DNA of 39,594 nucleotides from Gemmatimonadaceae bacterium (GCA_030835125.1 JAUQWM010000027.1:1-39594); one strand, 5' to 3'; positions 7,903 to 17,102 are shown, numbered from the stretch's first letter. A program made the numbers and translations. The notes: generated by a model not told the origin, from the letters alone.

Positions 7903-9506
7903 CGCGGGTCACCCCCGCGGGGTCCGCGCTTCGAGTGACGCAGCCGGTCGCCGCGCTCCGACCACTCGGCGCCCTCACGGGCCGCTCGCGGCACGCGCTC
8001 GATCTCGCCGGGCCGGCCACGCGCCGGGCGCGCGTCATCGCGGCCGCGCGGTGGCCGGGCATCGTCCCGCGGCCTTCCCTCGCGCCGCGGGCCGCTGGGG
8101 CCACGGCGTGGGCCGCTCCGGTCCCCGTCGGCGGGCTTGCGCGACCCGCTGAAGCCCCCTGGCCCGCTCTTCCGGAAGGGGCGGTCGCCGCGATCGTCGG
8201 GACGCCGGCTGCCTCCACGCTCGCCCCGATCATCCGGGCGGCGGCTGAATCCGCGCTCGCCCCGATCGTCGGGCCGTTTGAAGCTCCGTTCGCCGCGATC
8301 GTCGGGTCGGCCCGGTGACCGTGCGCCGGGCTTCGGGGCAAACTCGCGCGCGGGACGCTCGGCAGGCGGGATCGGTGCTGCGGCGGCAGCCGCCGCCGCT
8401 GCGCCACGCGCGCGGCGTCGGTCACGGTCAAGCAAAGCGAGCGCCGATGCGGCCACCTCGACCGGGTCCAGTTCCGCCAGCAGCGGCTCGACGAGGGGAA
8501 TGAACGGCAGGTGCGCGCCCGACATCGTCGCCGAGCGGACCTCGTCGCGCAGCGCGTCGTGCACGGATCGCGCCGCGGCGGCTGCGCCGGTCCAGGTGAA
8601 TGGCTTCAAGTCGCCGGCGATGCGGCGGAACGAAGCCACCTGCGATGGCCTGAGGATCGCCACGACGTCGTTGGCCAGCGCGCCAATCGTGTCGAGCGCG
8701 TCGACCTTCGGGACGTCGTCGAAGATCACGGCCAGCGCGAATCGTCCCTCGGGAATCCCGCGGCTCACCTGCAGGAGACTGTCACCGTCCGGCGCACCGA
8801 GCACGGACGCGGCGGCGCGCGCCGTGGCCTCCGCCTCCGGGGTGAACGTGAGCAGCACGGCGCGGTCGGGGTCGAACGCGTCCAGCACCGCGCGCAGGGC
8901 CCTCACGCGATCGGCCGGCGCCGCGGTGACGAGCCTGACCGGTGTCGTGCTGGTGGCGACGGCGGTCGGCGCATGGTCGATGGCCCGGGCACGCCACATC
9001 GCGCGCTCCAGGAACTGGGTAAGCTCCGCATCCTTGCGGGCGCAGAGCGCGACCCGTTCGGCCGTGCGCGGCACCTCGGCGACCAGGCTCTCCAGCTGCG
9101 AGAGCCGCGCATCGCCAAGGATCTCCTCCGGCCACACGAGCACGAGCGTGTGTACGTTGCCCATCGCGAGCAGCGACTGCGCGATGAGGGGCGCGAGTTC
9201 CGCCGGGGAACCCACGACTGCCGACGGCGCCGCGGCGAGAAGGCGCCGCCCACGCGCCGCCGACGTCACCGGGGTGAGCACCATCCCCTCGCCGCGGCGA
9301 TGGGTCCCGAGTGCCTCGCTCAGGGAGAGGGCGTCGTCGGCGGTGGGGACGACCACCAGCACACCCGGCCTGGCCTCGGTCGCCCCGGGGCGATCGATGA
9401 GACCCGCCAGGAGCCGGGCTGCGTCGTCGTAGTTCCGATCGAGGTAGTGAACGACGCTCTGGCTGCGCGTCATGGACGACGTGTCGCGGGTTTCCCGCTC
9501 GGTCAT
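7899..9506 (-). CDS. Degenerate DEAD-box-like protein with repetitive basic tail
   Basis: A 535-residue protein. Residues about 20-330 follow the outline of a DEAD-box helicase: [18 protein letters not shown], then [13 protein letters not shown] in place of the usual TPGR motif, then [10 protein letters not shown] where DEAD would be. A second RecA-like half, [18 protein letters not shown], follows. No Walker A and no DEAD are visible, so it probably cannot hydrolyse ATP like a helicase. The tail is an Ala tract followed by at least four RPDDRGER-type units and more Arg/Gly/Asp-rich sequence, resembling RNA-binding disordered tails. The open frame continues upstream to 10466, but that part is antisense to the aminotransferase. 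I chose the ATG at 9506; an ATG at 9473 is also possible. Operon with tdk. Confidence 0.6.
   Translation of the reverse strand: MTERETRDTSSMTRSQSVVHYLDRNYDDAARLLAGLIDRPGATEARPGVLVVVPTADDALSLSEALGTHRRGEGMVLTPVTSAARGRRLLAAAPSAVVGSPAELAPLIAQSLLAMGNVHTLVLVWPEEILGDARLSQLESLVAEVPRTAERVALCARKDAELTQFLERAMWRARAIDHAPTAVATSTTPVRLVTAAPADRVRALRAVLDAFDPDRAVLLTFTPEAEATARAAASVLGAPDGDSLLQVSRGIPEGRFALAVIFDDVPKVDALDTIGALANDVVAILRPSQVASFRRIAGDLKPFTWTGAAAAARSVHDALRDEVRSATMSGAHLPFIPLVEPLLAELDPVEVAASALALLDRDRRRARGAAAAAAAAAPIPPAERPAREFAPKPGARSPGRPDDRGERSFKRPDDRGERGFSRRPDDRGERGGSRRPDDRGDRPFRKSGPGGFSGSRKPADGDRSGPRRGPSGPRREGRPRDDARPPRGRDDARPARGRPGEIERVPRAAREGAEWSERGDRLRHSKRGPRGGDPR
8168..8316 (-). repeat. Tandem coding repeat encoding RPDDRGER units
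   Basis: About four imperfect copies of a 33-36-bp unit within the helicase-like gene encode [35 protein letters not shown] and [12 protein letters not shown]. The units keep the reading frame and alternate acidic and basic residues, consistent with a low-complexity RNA-binding tail that can expand or contract. Confidence 0.75.
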
Positions 9507-9544
9507 GGTCTCATCCGTTGTCAAAGTGCCACCGTCACCGCAAC

Positions 9545-9573
9545 TTGGCACGGAGCGGGACACCAAGTATAGC
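9545..9573 (+). promoter_or_regulatory. Sigma70-type promoter for the aminotransferase gene
   Basis: TTGGCA at 9545-9550 and TATAGC at 9568-9573 are separated by exactly 17 bases, in an otherwise GC-rich divergent spacer. Transcription would begin near 9580, giving a leader of about 50 bases that ends in GAGAGGAGC before the ATG at 9630. Sequence match only. Confidence 0.55.
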
Positions 9574-9629
9574 GGATCGGGACGCGCGGTCCCACCGCTC
9601 CCTGAATTCCCCCGGCCCTGGAGAGGAGC

Positions 9630-10847
9630 ATGTCGTCCGGTTATACGACGTCGAGCAATGTCGCCCAGCTCCGGGAGTCGGCCACGATCGCGGTGTCGCA
9701 GCGGGCTCGTGCCCTGAAGGCGGAGGGACGGCAGGTCATCGACCTCGGGGCGGGCGAACCGGACTTCGACACCCCCGAGTTCATCCGGCGGGCGGCGCAG
9801 CGCGCCCTGGACGAGGGCGCAACGCGGTACACCGCGGTCGAGGGCATCCTGCCGCTCCGGCAGGCCATCGCCGACATCACGAATGAGACCAACGCGTGCG
9901 AGCCGATCACGCCTGGCGAAGTCGTCGTGACGACCGGCTCGAAGCAGGCGCTCTTCAACGCATGCTTCGCGCTGTTCGGCGCCGACGACGAGGTCCTCGT
10001 GCCCACGCCGGCCTGGACGAGCTACTACGAGATGGTGGATCTCGCGCGGGCGAACCCGATCCCGGTGATGGGTTCGGTATCGCGGGGCTTCAAGGTCACC
10101 GCCGATGACCTCGAGCACCACGCGACCGATCGCACCCGTGGCGTCATGCTGAACTCGCCCTGCAACCCCACCGGGTCTGTCTATACGGCGTCCGAGCTGT
10201 CGGAACTCGTCAGGCAGGCGGCCGAACGTCGATGGTGGGTGATCAGCGACGAGATCTACCGGCGGATCGCCTACGACGGACCGGCAACGGGCGTCCTGTC
10301 GGTGGCGAAACACCGCGACCGGATCGTCACGATCGACGGGATGGCCAAGTCGTTCGCGATGACCGGGTGGCGGATCGGTTGGGCGATAGCGAGCGCACCC
10401 GTCGCGCGGACCCTGACGGCCCTCCAGTCGCACACCACCTCTAACGCGACGACGGTCGCGCAGCACGGGGCGCTGGAGGGGCTGCGCCAGCGCGAGATGG
10501 CAGAGGCGGCGATCGCTGCCATGGTCAACGAATACCGTCGTCGTCGGGATGCCGCGCTCGACATCCTGCAGGGTCCGGGCGCTCCCGGGGTCGTGCCACC
10601 GGACGGCGCGTTCTACCTGTTCATCGATGTGCGGGATACGAGTCCCGACGCGGATGACGCCGGCAGCGTCTTTGCCCGCCGTCTGCTCGAGGAGAAGGGC
10701 GTTGCCGTCGTCCCGGGAGCAGCGTTCCAGGCACCAGGCTGGATCCGCCTCTCATACGCTGCCGCGCTGGCAGAGGTCGTCGAGGGTGTCCGGCGGATTG
10801 TCGCCCTGAGGAAGGAAATGCTGCGGCCAGATCAGGGGGATGCGTGA
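9630..10847 (+). CDS. Pyridoxal-phosphate aminotransferase, aspartate type (class I)
   Basis: A 405-residue fold-type I aminotransferase of the aspartate/prephenate subgroup that transfers amino groups between aspartate or related amino acids and 2-oxo acids. Visible motifs are LGAGEPDFDTP near the N-terminus, GSKQALF for phosphate binding, NSPCNPTGS and SDEIYRR. The PLP-lysine segment is DGMAKSFAMTGWRIGW with Lys240, and the substrate-carboxylate arginine is in WIRLSYA. The leader has a good Shine-Dalgarno (GAGGAG) and a consensus promoter. Exact substrate (aspartate, prephenate or other) cannot be fixed from sequence. Confidence 0.9.
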   Translation: MSSGYTTSSNVAQLRESATIAVSQRARALKAEGRQVIDLGAGEPDFDTPEFIRRAAQRALDEGATRYTAVEGILPLRQAIADITNETNACEPITPGEVVVTTGSKQALFNACFALFGADDEVLVPTPAWTSYYEMVDLARANPIPVMGSVSRGFKVTADDLEHHATDRTRGVMLNSPCNPTGSVYTASELSELVRQAAERRWWVISDEIYRRIAYDGPATGVLSVAKHRDRIVTIDGMAKSFAMTGWRIGWAIASAPVARTLTALQSHTTSNATTVAQHGALEGLRQREMAEAAIAAMVNEYRRRRDAALDILQGPGAPGVVPPDGAFYLFIDVRDTSPDADDAGSVFARRLLEEKGVAVVPGAAFQAPGWIRLSYAAALAEVVEGVRRIVALRKEMLRPDQGDA

Positions 10848-10929
10848 ATCGGGTCGGGGCTGCATCGTAGGGATGACGCAGTGGGGCCGCCGGGCCCACA
10901 TACTTCGACGCCAGACACAGGAGGGCGTC

Positions 10930-11427
10930 GTGAACATACCAGTACGAATCGAACCCTGGGCGGGTGCTCCCGCCGCGGTCGAGTATCGGTGGGACGAGGA
11001 TACGGACATCCTCACGGCGCACGTGTCGGGAACCGCCGGTGGCCGCTCGCTCAGCGTCGATGTCGAGGGCTCGGACGGCTCATGGCTCATCCTCGACGTC
11101 TCCGACGAACGCATCCGCGGGCTGGAGGTGGCCGTCTGGCCGACGGTCCAGAAACGCTCCGACCTCAGGCCACCGGCGGAGATGGAGTCCGCGCGGGTGA
11201 AGGTCGGGCGGGTCGAGGCCGTCGGGGCGATCAACGCGGTGGAGGTGGACACTCCGGTCGCCGCCGAATCCGACCGCACCGAGCGGACGATCCACTTCCG
11301 GCTGGGTCCGGGCCGGCAGGTGCGGACGGTGCGCATCGCGCGTGATATGCTTCTGGACATCGACTCGCGTGACCGGCTGGCCGGCGTGTGGCTGCTCGAC
11401 GTTCCTCCCTTTCCCATGCATCCGTGA
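10930..11427 (+). CDS. DUF2283-like hypothetical protein
   Basis: A 165-residue protein beginning at a GTG with AGGAGG upstream. Residues about 15-60 (VEYRWDEDTDILTAHV through SWLILDVSDERIRGLEV) resemble DUF2283, a small beta-rich domain of unknown function. The rest, with alternating charged strands, is unassigned. Its stop overlaps the start of the next gene (GTGA), so the two are translationally coupled. No catalytic motif is seen. Confidence 0.6.
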   Translation: MNIPVRIEPWAGAPAAVEYRWDEDTDILTAHVSGTAGGRSLSVDVEGSDGSWLILDVSDERIRGLEVAVWPTVQKRSDLRPPAEMESARVKVGRVEAVGAINAVEVDTPVAAESDRTERTIHFRLGPGRQVRTVRIARDMLLDIDSRDRLAGVWLLDVPPFPMHP

Positions 11428-11702
11428 TCACTACCATCGTCCTCGTTCGCGCCGACCCGCAGCACATTCCCGACACGGCGCGCGCCATCGCCGGGATTGA
11501 CGGCGTGCAGGAGGTCTACTCGGTTTCCGGCGAATGGGACCTGGTCGTCATCGTGAAGGTGCCGGAGTACCAGGACATCGCGGCGGTGGTGACGGAGAAG
11601 TTTCCGGCGGTGAAGGGCATCGAGCGCACGCAGACCCTGACGGCGTTCCGCGCCTATTCGCGCAACGACCTCGAACAGGCCTGGGACATCGGCGTCAGCT
11701 GA
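11424..11702 (+). CDS. Stand-alone Lrp/AsnC ligand-binding (RAM) domain protein
   Basis: A 92-residue protein made only of the RAM effector domain of Lrp/AsnC regulators: TTIVLVRADP at the first strand, then GVQEVYSVSGEWDLVVIVKV, then GIERTQTLTAFRAYS. There is no helix-turn-helix. Such SraA-type proteins bind amino acids or modulate full-length Lrp homologues. GTG start overlapping the upstream stop. Confidence 0.85.
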   Translation: MITTIVLVRADPQHIPDTARAIAGIDGVQEVYSVSGEWDLVVIVKVPEYQDIAAVVTEKFPAVKGIERTQTLTAFRAYSRNDLEQAWDIGVS

Positions 11703-11746
11703 GGGGCGGGCGATTCTCTGCGGGAACCCTCCGGAGCACAGGCCCG

Positions 11747-12730
11747 GTGACTGAATCGCTCCGTGACCTGCGGCGCGCGGTGCGGAAGGCGCTTGCGCAT
11801 CCGGCCGCCGACGGCGCGCCGGTGCCGTCACTCGACCTGAGCGGACTGGTCCTCGAACCTCCGCGCATGCGCGACTGCGTCGTCGCCGAAACGGCGCGGA
11901 TGGAAGCGATCGTGGTGACCGGTCCGGTCGTCGTGGGTTTCTCGGCGTTCCTCGACGGCGTGCAGCAGAGCCACGTGGTGGATTATGCCGGCACGATCCC
12001 CATCGTCGGGGGCCGGACCGCGGCGGTGGTTCGCGTGCGCGTGGATCGCCGCATGACGACGTGGGGCGACGGGCCGCGGACGCAGTGCCGGCTGTACGCG
12101 CCGCGCCAGCGACTCAGTGCCGCGGCGGTTCGCGACCTCGAGGCCGCCGGCCTGGATCTCCGCGACACCCTGCCGCCCAACGAGGAGGTCTCCGGCCATC
12201 CGATGGAGTTGCTGCGCCGCGCGGTGGACGCCGTGAAGGACGATCGCGAGCGCCTCGAGCGGGATCTCGCCGAGGCCTGGGTCGAGCGATCCAGTGACGT
12301 GCTGTTCGTGGACGGCGGGCTGCCCTTCGGGGCGAAGGCGGCGGTGTCGACGTCGTGCGTCGGCGTGGTGAAGAGCCACCACACGATCTACACGCCCAGC
12401 GACGGACTCGCGACGGTCCTCGGGCTCGGCGAGGGAGAACGGACCAGTGTGTTCACGATCGAGCGCACGTGGGGCCCGCGCGTCATGAGCTGGTACCTGA
12501 GGCTGCGCGAGCGGCCGTCGCACGACCCGTTCCTGGGGCTGGTGCGGGTGGAAGTGGCCTGGTCGGACGAACTGTCGTCAGGCGGCGCGGCGTTGTCGCG
12601 CCGGGCGGACGAGGTGTCGCGGTGGGTCCTGGCTGAGCGCGCACCGCTGTCGATGCCGGATGCGCGGTGGGACCGGATGGTCTACGGGATACGGGATTGC
12701 GAGGAGTATCTGCGGGCGATTGGGGCGTGA
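11747..12730 (+). CDS. Putative NurA-like nuclease domain protein
   Basis: A 327-residue protein without a firm family match. Several features resemble NurA, the 5'-3' nuclease partner of HerA. They are an early Asp in VVGFSAFLDG, a second acidic motif VLFVDGGL, then GVVKSHHTIY, then SWYLRLRERP followed by LGLVRVEVAW, and a C-terminal WDRMVYGIRDCEEYLRAI. The order and spacing fit a NurA core (Asp-Gly, Asp-Gly, Val-Lys, Arg-Val-Glu). GTG start with GGAG about 11 bases upstream. It closes a three-gene run with the DUF2283-like and RAM proteins. A HerA-like ATPase and Mre11/Rad50 lie 16-23 kb away. The alternative is an unknown family. Confidence 0.5.
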   Translation: MTESLRDLRRAVRKALAHPAADGAPVPSLDLSGLVLEPPRMRDCVVAETARMEAIVVTGPVVVGFSAFLDGVQQSHVVDYAGTIPIVGGRTAAVVRVRVDRRMTTWGDGPRTQCRLYAPRQRLSAAAVRDLEAAGLDLRDTLPPNEEVSGHPMELLRRAVDAVKDDRERLERDLAEAWVERSSDVLFVDGGLPFGAKAAVSTSCVGVVKSHHTIYTPSDGLATVLGLGEGERTSVFTIERTWGPRVMSWYLRLRERPSHDPFLGLVRVEVAWSDELSSGGAALSRRADEVSRWVLAERAPLSMPDARWDRMVYGIRDCEEYLRAIGA

Positions 12731-12829
12731 TCATGCTGCGTGCTGATTGCTGGGGGGCTGCGGCTGCGGCTGCGGGCTGGGGCTGGGGGGCTGGGGCTGG
12801 GGCTGGGGCTGGGGCTGGGGCTGGGGCGC
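12731..12829. repeat. Degenerate heptamer tract and GGGGCT hexamer array
   Basis: Directly after the stop codon at 12730 come heptamer-spaced GCT units (GCGTGCT, GATTGCT). CGGCTG hexamers and then at least seven GGGGCT hexamers follow at about 12777-12825. GCTGCGTGCTGATTGCTG at 12735-12752 recurs in exact inverse at 14618-14635, on the other side of the acyl-CoA synthetase. Confidence 0.8.
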
Positions 12830-12848
12830 ACCTCAAGACGGCGGCCTA

Positions 12849-14492
12849 TCAGCACGGAGCCATGACCACTCCTTCGCCTTCATACCAATCCTCGATGAAC
12901 GGGCCGTATTTCTCCTCGATCGCCCCCCGCTTCAGCTTCATCGTCGGGGTCAGGAGGCCGTTCTCGACCGTCCAGGCATCCCCCACGACGACGATCGCGT
13001 GCAGCTTCTCGTGAGGATCGAGCGTTGCGTTGACATGCTCCTTCAGCCGGGCCAGTCCGCTGATGAGCCCTGGCTCGCCGCCAGCGCCGTCGCGTGCGCC
13101 GCGTGAGAGCACCACCAGGGCGCAGGGCTGGGGCATGCCGGATCCGGTGACGCAGGCCTGTTCGATGCGGTGGTCCGCGAGCAAGCGGTTCTCGATCGGT
13201 GCCGGCGCCACGTACTTTCCCTTGCTGGTCTTGAAGAGTTCCTTCACCCGTCCGGTGATGCGGAGCCTGCCCTCCTTGTCGATCTCCCCGCGGTCACCCG
13301 TGCGCAGCCAGCCGTCGTCGATCGTTTCCCTGGTCAGCTCGGGTGCCTTGTAGTAGCCGAGCATGAGGCCGGGGGTGCGCACCAGGACCTCGCCTTCACT
13401 CGTCAGGCGATGTTCCACGCCCGGCACCGGCCGGCCGATCCACCCGGGGCGGAGCCGGTCGACCTCTCCCATATGCGAGTAGGCCCAACCTTCGGTCATG
13501 CCGTAGATCTCGAACAGTTCCAGTCCGAGGCGGCGATACCACTCGATCAGCTCCACCGGGCTTGGCGCCGAGCCATAGAAGGCCACCCGGGTGTGCGCCA
13601 GTCCGAGCCCTCGGAGCACCTTGCGCCGGACAAGCCAGCCGGCCACCGGCATGCCCAGCAGTCGCGCCAGTTTCCGCGGCGGCACCTTCGCGAACACGCC
13701 GGCCTGGAACTGCATCCACAGGCGAGGCACGCTCCCGAAGACAGTGGGCCGGGCGCGCTTCACGTCCTCGACGAACGTTTCCAGCCGTTCCACGAACCAG
13801 ACGCTGAAGCCGACCATGAAGCACGTGGTCTCGAGCAGCGCGCGTTCGGCGACGTGGGCGAGCGGCAGGTAGGAAATGAAGCGGTCGTCAGGGCGCATCT
13901 GCGCCAGCTCGCGGATGGTGTATGAGTGGTTCATGGTCCGGAAGCTGTGCATGACACCCTTGGGCGATCCGGTGCTGCCTGAGGTGTACATGATCGTCAC
14001 CAGGTCGTCGGGCGCGCGGTCCGGGGCACCGGCCATCGGCGGCATCGACGTCACGAGGTCGTTCCACGGCTGCCCGGCCCCCGGCGGCGAAAGGGGGAAG
14101 GCGATGCGCTCGACATGGCGCGGGATCCCGGGCTCCATCGCCGGGAACTGGTCGAGCTTCCCGACGAAGACCAGGCGGGCGTCGGCGTGATCGATGATCG
14201 CGCGGACGCTGTCGGCCGTGAGGGTCGGGTAGATCGGGACCGAGACATGCCCTGCCATCCAGATCGCCAGGTCGGCCAGGAACCACCACGCGCAGTTCTT
14301 CGAGAGGATCGCAATGCGCGACCCCGGCGGATACCCCCGGTCGCGAAGGTACGCCGCCATCCGGCGCGTTTCGTCGAGTGCTTCCCGCCAGGTGAACTCG
14401 CGTAGCGACCCGCCACCCATGGGTTGCGTCAGCCAGGTGCGGTCTGCGAAGTCACGCTCGTGATCGTAGATGAAGCGGAGGAGTGTCTTCAC
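12849..14492 (-). CDS. Long-chain acyl-CoA synthetase (AMP-forming)
   Basis: A 547-residue member of the AMP-binding superfamily that activates a fatty acid to acyl-AMP and then to acyl-CoA. Motifs include the AMP-binding loop TIMYTSGSTGSPKGVM, then YLPLAHVAERALLE, then YGMTEGWAYSHMGE, then WLRTGDRGEID, and the C-terminal RVKELFKTSKGKYVAPAPIEN with the conserved lysine. The layout matches FAA1-type long-chain synthetases, but substrate chain length cannot be read. The gene is bordered on both sides by inverted GGGGCT/AGCCCC arrays. A second such enzyme starts at 38.25 kb. Confidence 0.88.
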   Translation of the reverse strand: MKTLLRFIYDHERDFADRTWLTQPMGGGSLREFTWREALDETRRMAAYLRDRGYPPGSRIAILSKNCAWWFLADLAIWMAGHVSVPIYPTLTADSVRAIIDHADARLVFVGKLDQFPAMEPGIPRHVERIAFPLSPPGAGQPWNDLVTSMPPMAGAPDRAPDDLVTIMYTSGSTGSPKGVMHSFRTMNHSYTIRELAQMRPDDRFISYLPLAHVAERALLETTCFMVGFSVWFVERLETFVEDVKRARPTVFGSVPRLWMQFQAGVFAKVPPRKLARLLGMPVAGWLVRRKVLRGLGLAHTRVAFYGSAPSPVELIEWYRRLGLELFEIYGMTEGWAYSHMGEVDRLRPGWIGRPVPGVEHRLTSEGEVLVRTPGLMLGYYKAPELTRETIDDGWLRTGDRGEIDKEGRLRITGRVKELFKTSKGKYVAPAPIENRLLADHRIEQACVTGSGMPQPCALVVLSRGARDGAGGEPGLISGLARLKEHVNATLDPHEKLHAIVVVGDAWTVENGLLTPTMKLKRGAIEEKYGPFIEDWYEGEGVVMAPC

Positions 14493-14571
14493 GGCGGAGG
14501 CGGGTTGGAGAGCGCCGCGAAGTTACCTCGCGATCGCCACCGCGGCATCCCTGACACCGGCCGAGGAAGGC

Positions 14572-14653
14572 CCCAGCCCCAGCCCCAGCCCCAGCCCGCA
14601 GTTCCAGCAGCAGCCGGCAGCAATCAGCACGCAGCCACCAGCCCGCAGCCCCA
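14572..14653. repeat. AGCCCC hexamer array and degenerate CAGC heptamers
   Basis: Copies of CCCCAG at about 14572-14600 are followed by heptamer-spaced CAGC units (GCAGCAA, TCAGCAC, GCAGCCA, CCAGCCC, GCAGCCC) that run up to the stop of the permease gene at 14654. It is the inverted counterpart of the tract at 12731-12829 and shares the exact 18-mer at 14618-14635. Confidence 0.8.
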
Positions 14654-17092
14654 TCACCCCTTCATGGCCACCGCCGGATCCACCTTTGCCGCCCGCCGCG
14701 CCGGCATCCAGCACGCCGCCACGCCAACCGCCGCCATCGCGGCCGCCGTGCCCAGCAGCGTCACCGGGTCGTTAGGCCTGATGCCGAACAGCAGCCCCTG
14801 GATCAGCCGCGTCGCCAGCAACGACCCGACCACGCCCAGCACCAGCCCGATCCCCAGCAGCACCCCGCCCTCCATGAGCACCATGCGCTGCACCATGGCG
14901 CTGTCCGCGCCCAGGCTCATCCGGATCCCGATCTCGTTGGTGCGCGCGCTGACCGAGAAGGCCAGCACCCCGGCAATCCCCACCGCGGCGATCAGCACCG
15001 CCAGCCCGCTGAACGACGACACCAGCGCCGCGTTCAGCCGCCTGGGCGCCACGCTCTGGTCCTTGATCTGCGACACCGTCAGCACGTTCTCGATGGGATC
15101 CGACGGCGCGACGCTGCGGACCACCCGCGTCGTCGCCGGCACCAGCGACGAGGCCCCGGCCGATGAGCGGATGACCAGCCCGCCCGTGAACGCCACCTCC
15201 TGCGCGAACGGCTGGAAGACCACCGGCCGCGCCTCGGCATCCAGGCCGCCGTCCTTCGTGTCGCCCACCACGCCCACCACCGTGCGCCAGTCACCGCTCA
15301 CGGGGATGAACCGGAGTACGTCGCCGGTCCACGCCACCCGTTGGCCGATCGGGTCGCGGTCGGGGAAGAGCTTCCTTGCCAGCGTCTCGTTCAGGATGAC
15401 CACGCGCGCCCCGCTGTCGCGATCGGTGGTCGTGAACTCCCGGCCCTGCTTCAGCGGGATGCCGGCGGCGCGAAAGTACTCCGGGCTCGCGGTGCGAAAC
15501 TCCGCGCGCGGCATCGGCTCGCCGGTTGCCAGGGGTCGATTCTCCGCCTTGACCTCGAGCTGGAAGTCCGCCGCGCGCAGCGGCATCACCGAGCCGAGGC
15601 CCACCTCGGTGACGCCCGGGAGCGCGCCGATCTCCAGCTTCATGCGGTCGTAGAGCGCCTTGGTTTCGGCGTCGCTGCGCGGTCCCGCCGAAAGCGGCAC
15701 TTCCATCGTCAGCACTTCCTCGGCGCGCAGTCCGGGGTCGACGTCCGAGAGTTCGAGCATCGTGCGCGTCAACAACCCGGCGCAGGTCAGCAGGATCACC
15801 GACACCGCGACCTGCGCGACCACCAGCGATCGCTGCAGGCGCTGGCGCCGCAAGCCGCCACTCATGCGGTTCACGCCGGCGGAAATCCATGCGCCGAGCT
15901 GGCCTTCCTTCGCCAGCCGTGGCGCAAACGCGAGCAGGATCGCCACCGCGACCGTGACGGCCACGGTGAAGGCAAGGACCATCCCATCCAGCGAGATCTC
16001 GTTCGCGCGGGGAGAGTATCGCGCCGCCAGCGAGACCAGCAGGCCGAGCCCGAGCCGCGCCAGCACCAGCCCGAACGCGGCGCCGGCGAACGCCAGCACC
16101 ATGTTCTCGACCAGCAGCAGCCGGCGCAGGCGCCGCGTGCCCGAGCCGAGCGCGGCCCGGATCATGAGTTCGTGCTCGCGGCGCACGGTGCGCATGAGGC
16201 TCAGGTTCGCCACGTTCGCGGCCGAGATGACCAGCACGAACGCCGCCGCGCCCATCAGCAACCACAGCGTGAGCTTCGCGCGCTCGCCCAGGACCTCGCG
16301 GAACGGCATCACCGTGACCTTGTAGCCGGAGCCCGGGTCGTACGAGTCGGCGAATTCCGACTGCACGCGCTGGCGGATGGTCGCGACCTCGGCGCGCGCC
16401 TGCTCCACGGTGGCCCCGGGCGCGAGACGCGCGATCATCTCCGTCATGCGGTGCGTTCGGCCGTGTACCATCATGGCGCTCGTGTGGTGCTCACTGATCA
16501 CCATGTTGAGGATGGCGTCCATGCGGCCCGGGAAGGTCGGCGCGGATTGCACCACGCCCACGACCTCCACGTTCCGTCCGTCGAGCCGGACCATCCTGCC
16601 GATGATCCCGCTGTCGCCGCCGAAGCGGCGCATCCAGTACTCATGGGTGAGCACCATGACCGGCGGCACGCCGGTCCCGTCGTCGCGGTCATTCAGCGCG
16701 CGCCCGATGATCGGCGACAATCCCATGATCTGGAAATAGTTGCCGGTGACGAGGCCGACGTTGACCCGCACCGCATCGTCCTCACCCTGGAGCGTGTACG
16801 CCATCTGCGAGTATTCGGCGATGCCGCCGAGCATCTTCGCGCTGTTGCGGAAGTCGAGGATCTCCGGAACGGAGAAGAGGATGTTCTCGCCACCCGGCCC
16901 CTGGATCGACTGGCGCAGGTACACGAGCCGGTCGCCGTCGCGATGGGGGAGGGGACGGAGCAGCACACCGCGTACGACGCTGAAGATCGCGGTGTTGGCG
17001 CCGATCCCGAGGCCGAGGGTGAGCATCACGGCAAGCGCGAACCCCGGCGCGCGTGAGAGCGAACGGTTGGCGTAGCGGAGATCGTTCAGCAT
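14654..17092 (-). CDS. ABC-type permease, MacB/FtsX-like duplicated orphan permease (ADOP)
   Basis: An 812-residue membrane protein with two MacB/FtsX halves. It starts with a short cytoplasmic stretch, then GFALAVMLTLGLGIGANTAIFSVV as first transmembrane helix and signature. A large periplasmic MacB_PCD domain follows, and three helices with the FtsX pattern TLWLLMGAAAFVLVISAANVANL. A second periplasmic domain and a C-terminal FtsX triplet (GLAVLIAAVGIAGVLAFSV through GLVLGVVGSLLATRLI) end in WMPARRAAKVDPAVAMKG, typical of the family. No ATPase gene is adjacent, as usual for these orphan permeases. Substrate unknown. The start at 17092 has GAGGGG upstream. It is divergent from a second paralogue. 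Confidence 0.85.
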   Translation of the reverse strand: MLNDLRYANRSLSRAPGFALAVMLTLGLGIGANTAIFSVVRGVLLRPLPHRDGDRLVYLRQSIQGPGGENILFSVPEILDFRNSAKMLGGIAEYSQMAYTLQGEDDAVRVNVGLVTGNYFQIMGLSPIIGRALNDRDDGTGVPPVMVLTHEYWMRRFGGDSGIIGRMVRLDGRNVEVVGVVQSAPTFPGRMDAILNMVISEHHTSAMMVHGRTHRMTEMIARLAPGATVEQARAEVATIRQRVQSEFADSYDPGSGYKVTVMPFREVLGERAKLTLWLLMGAAAFVLVISAANVANLSLMRTVRREHELMIRAALGSGTRRLRRLLLVENMVLAFAGAAFGLVLARLGLGLLVSLAARYSPRANEISLDGMVLAFTVAVTVAVAILLAFAPRLAKEGQLGAWISAGVNRMSGGLRRQRLQRSLVVAQVAVSVILLTCAGLLTRTMLELSDVDPGLRAEEVLTMEVPLSAGPRSDAETKALYDRMKLEIGALPGVTEVGLGSVMPLRAADFQLEVKAENRPLATGEPMPRAEFRTASPEYFRAAGIPLKQGREFTTTDRDSGARVVILNETLARKLFPDRDPIGQRVAWTGDVLRFIPVSGDWRTVVGVVGDTKDGGLDAEARPVVFQPFAQEVAFTGGLVIRSSAGASSLVPATTRVVRSVAPSDPIENVLTVSQIKDQSVAPRRLNAALVSSFSGLAVLIAAVGIAGVLAFSVSARTNEIGIRMSLGADSAMVQRMVLMEGGVLLGIGLVLGVVGSLLATRLIQGLLFGIRPNDPVTLLGTAAAMAAVGVAACWMPARRAAKVDPAVAMKG

Positions 17093-17102
17093 CGAGGCCC
17101 CT

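Noticed and set aside
7899-10466. One 855-residue minus-strand open frame
   Set aside because: Only the 3' part to 9506 looks like a protein. The rest is antisense to the well-supported aminotransferase gene, and the divergent promoter lies between.
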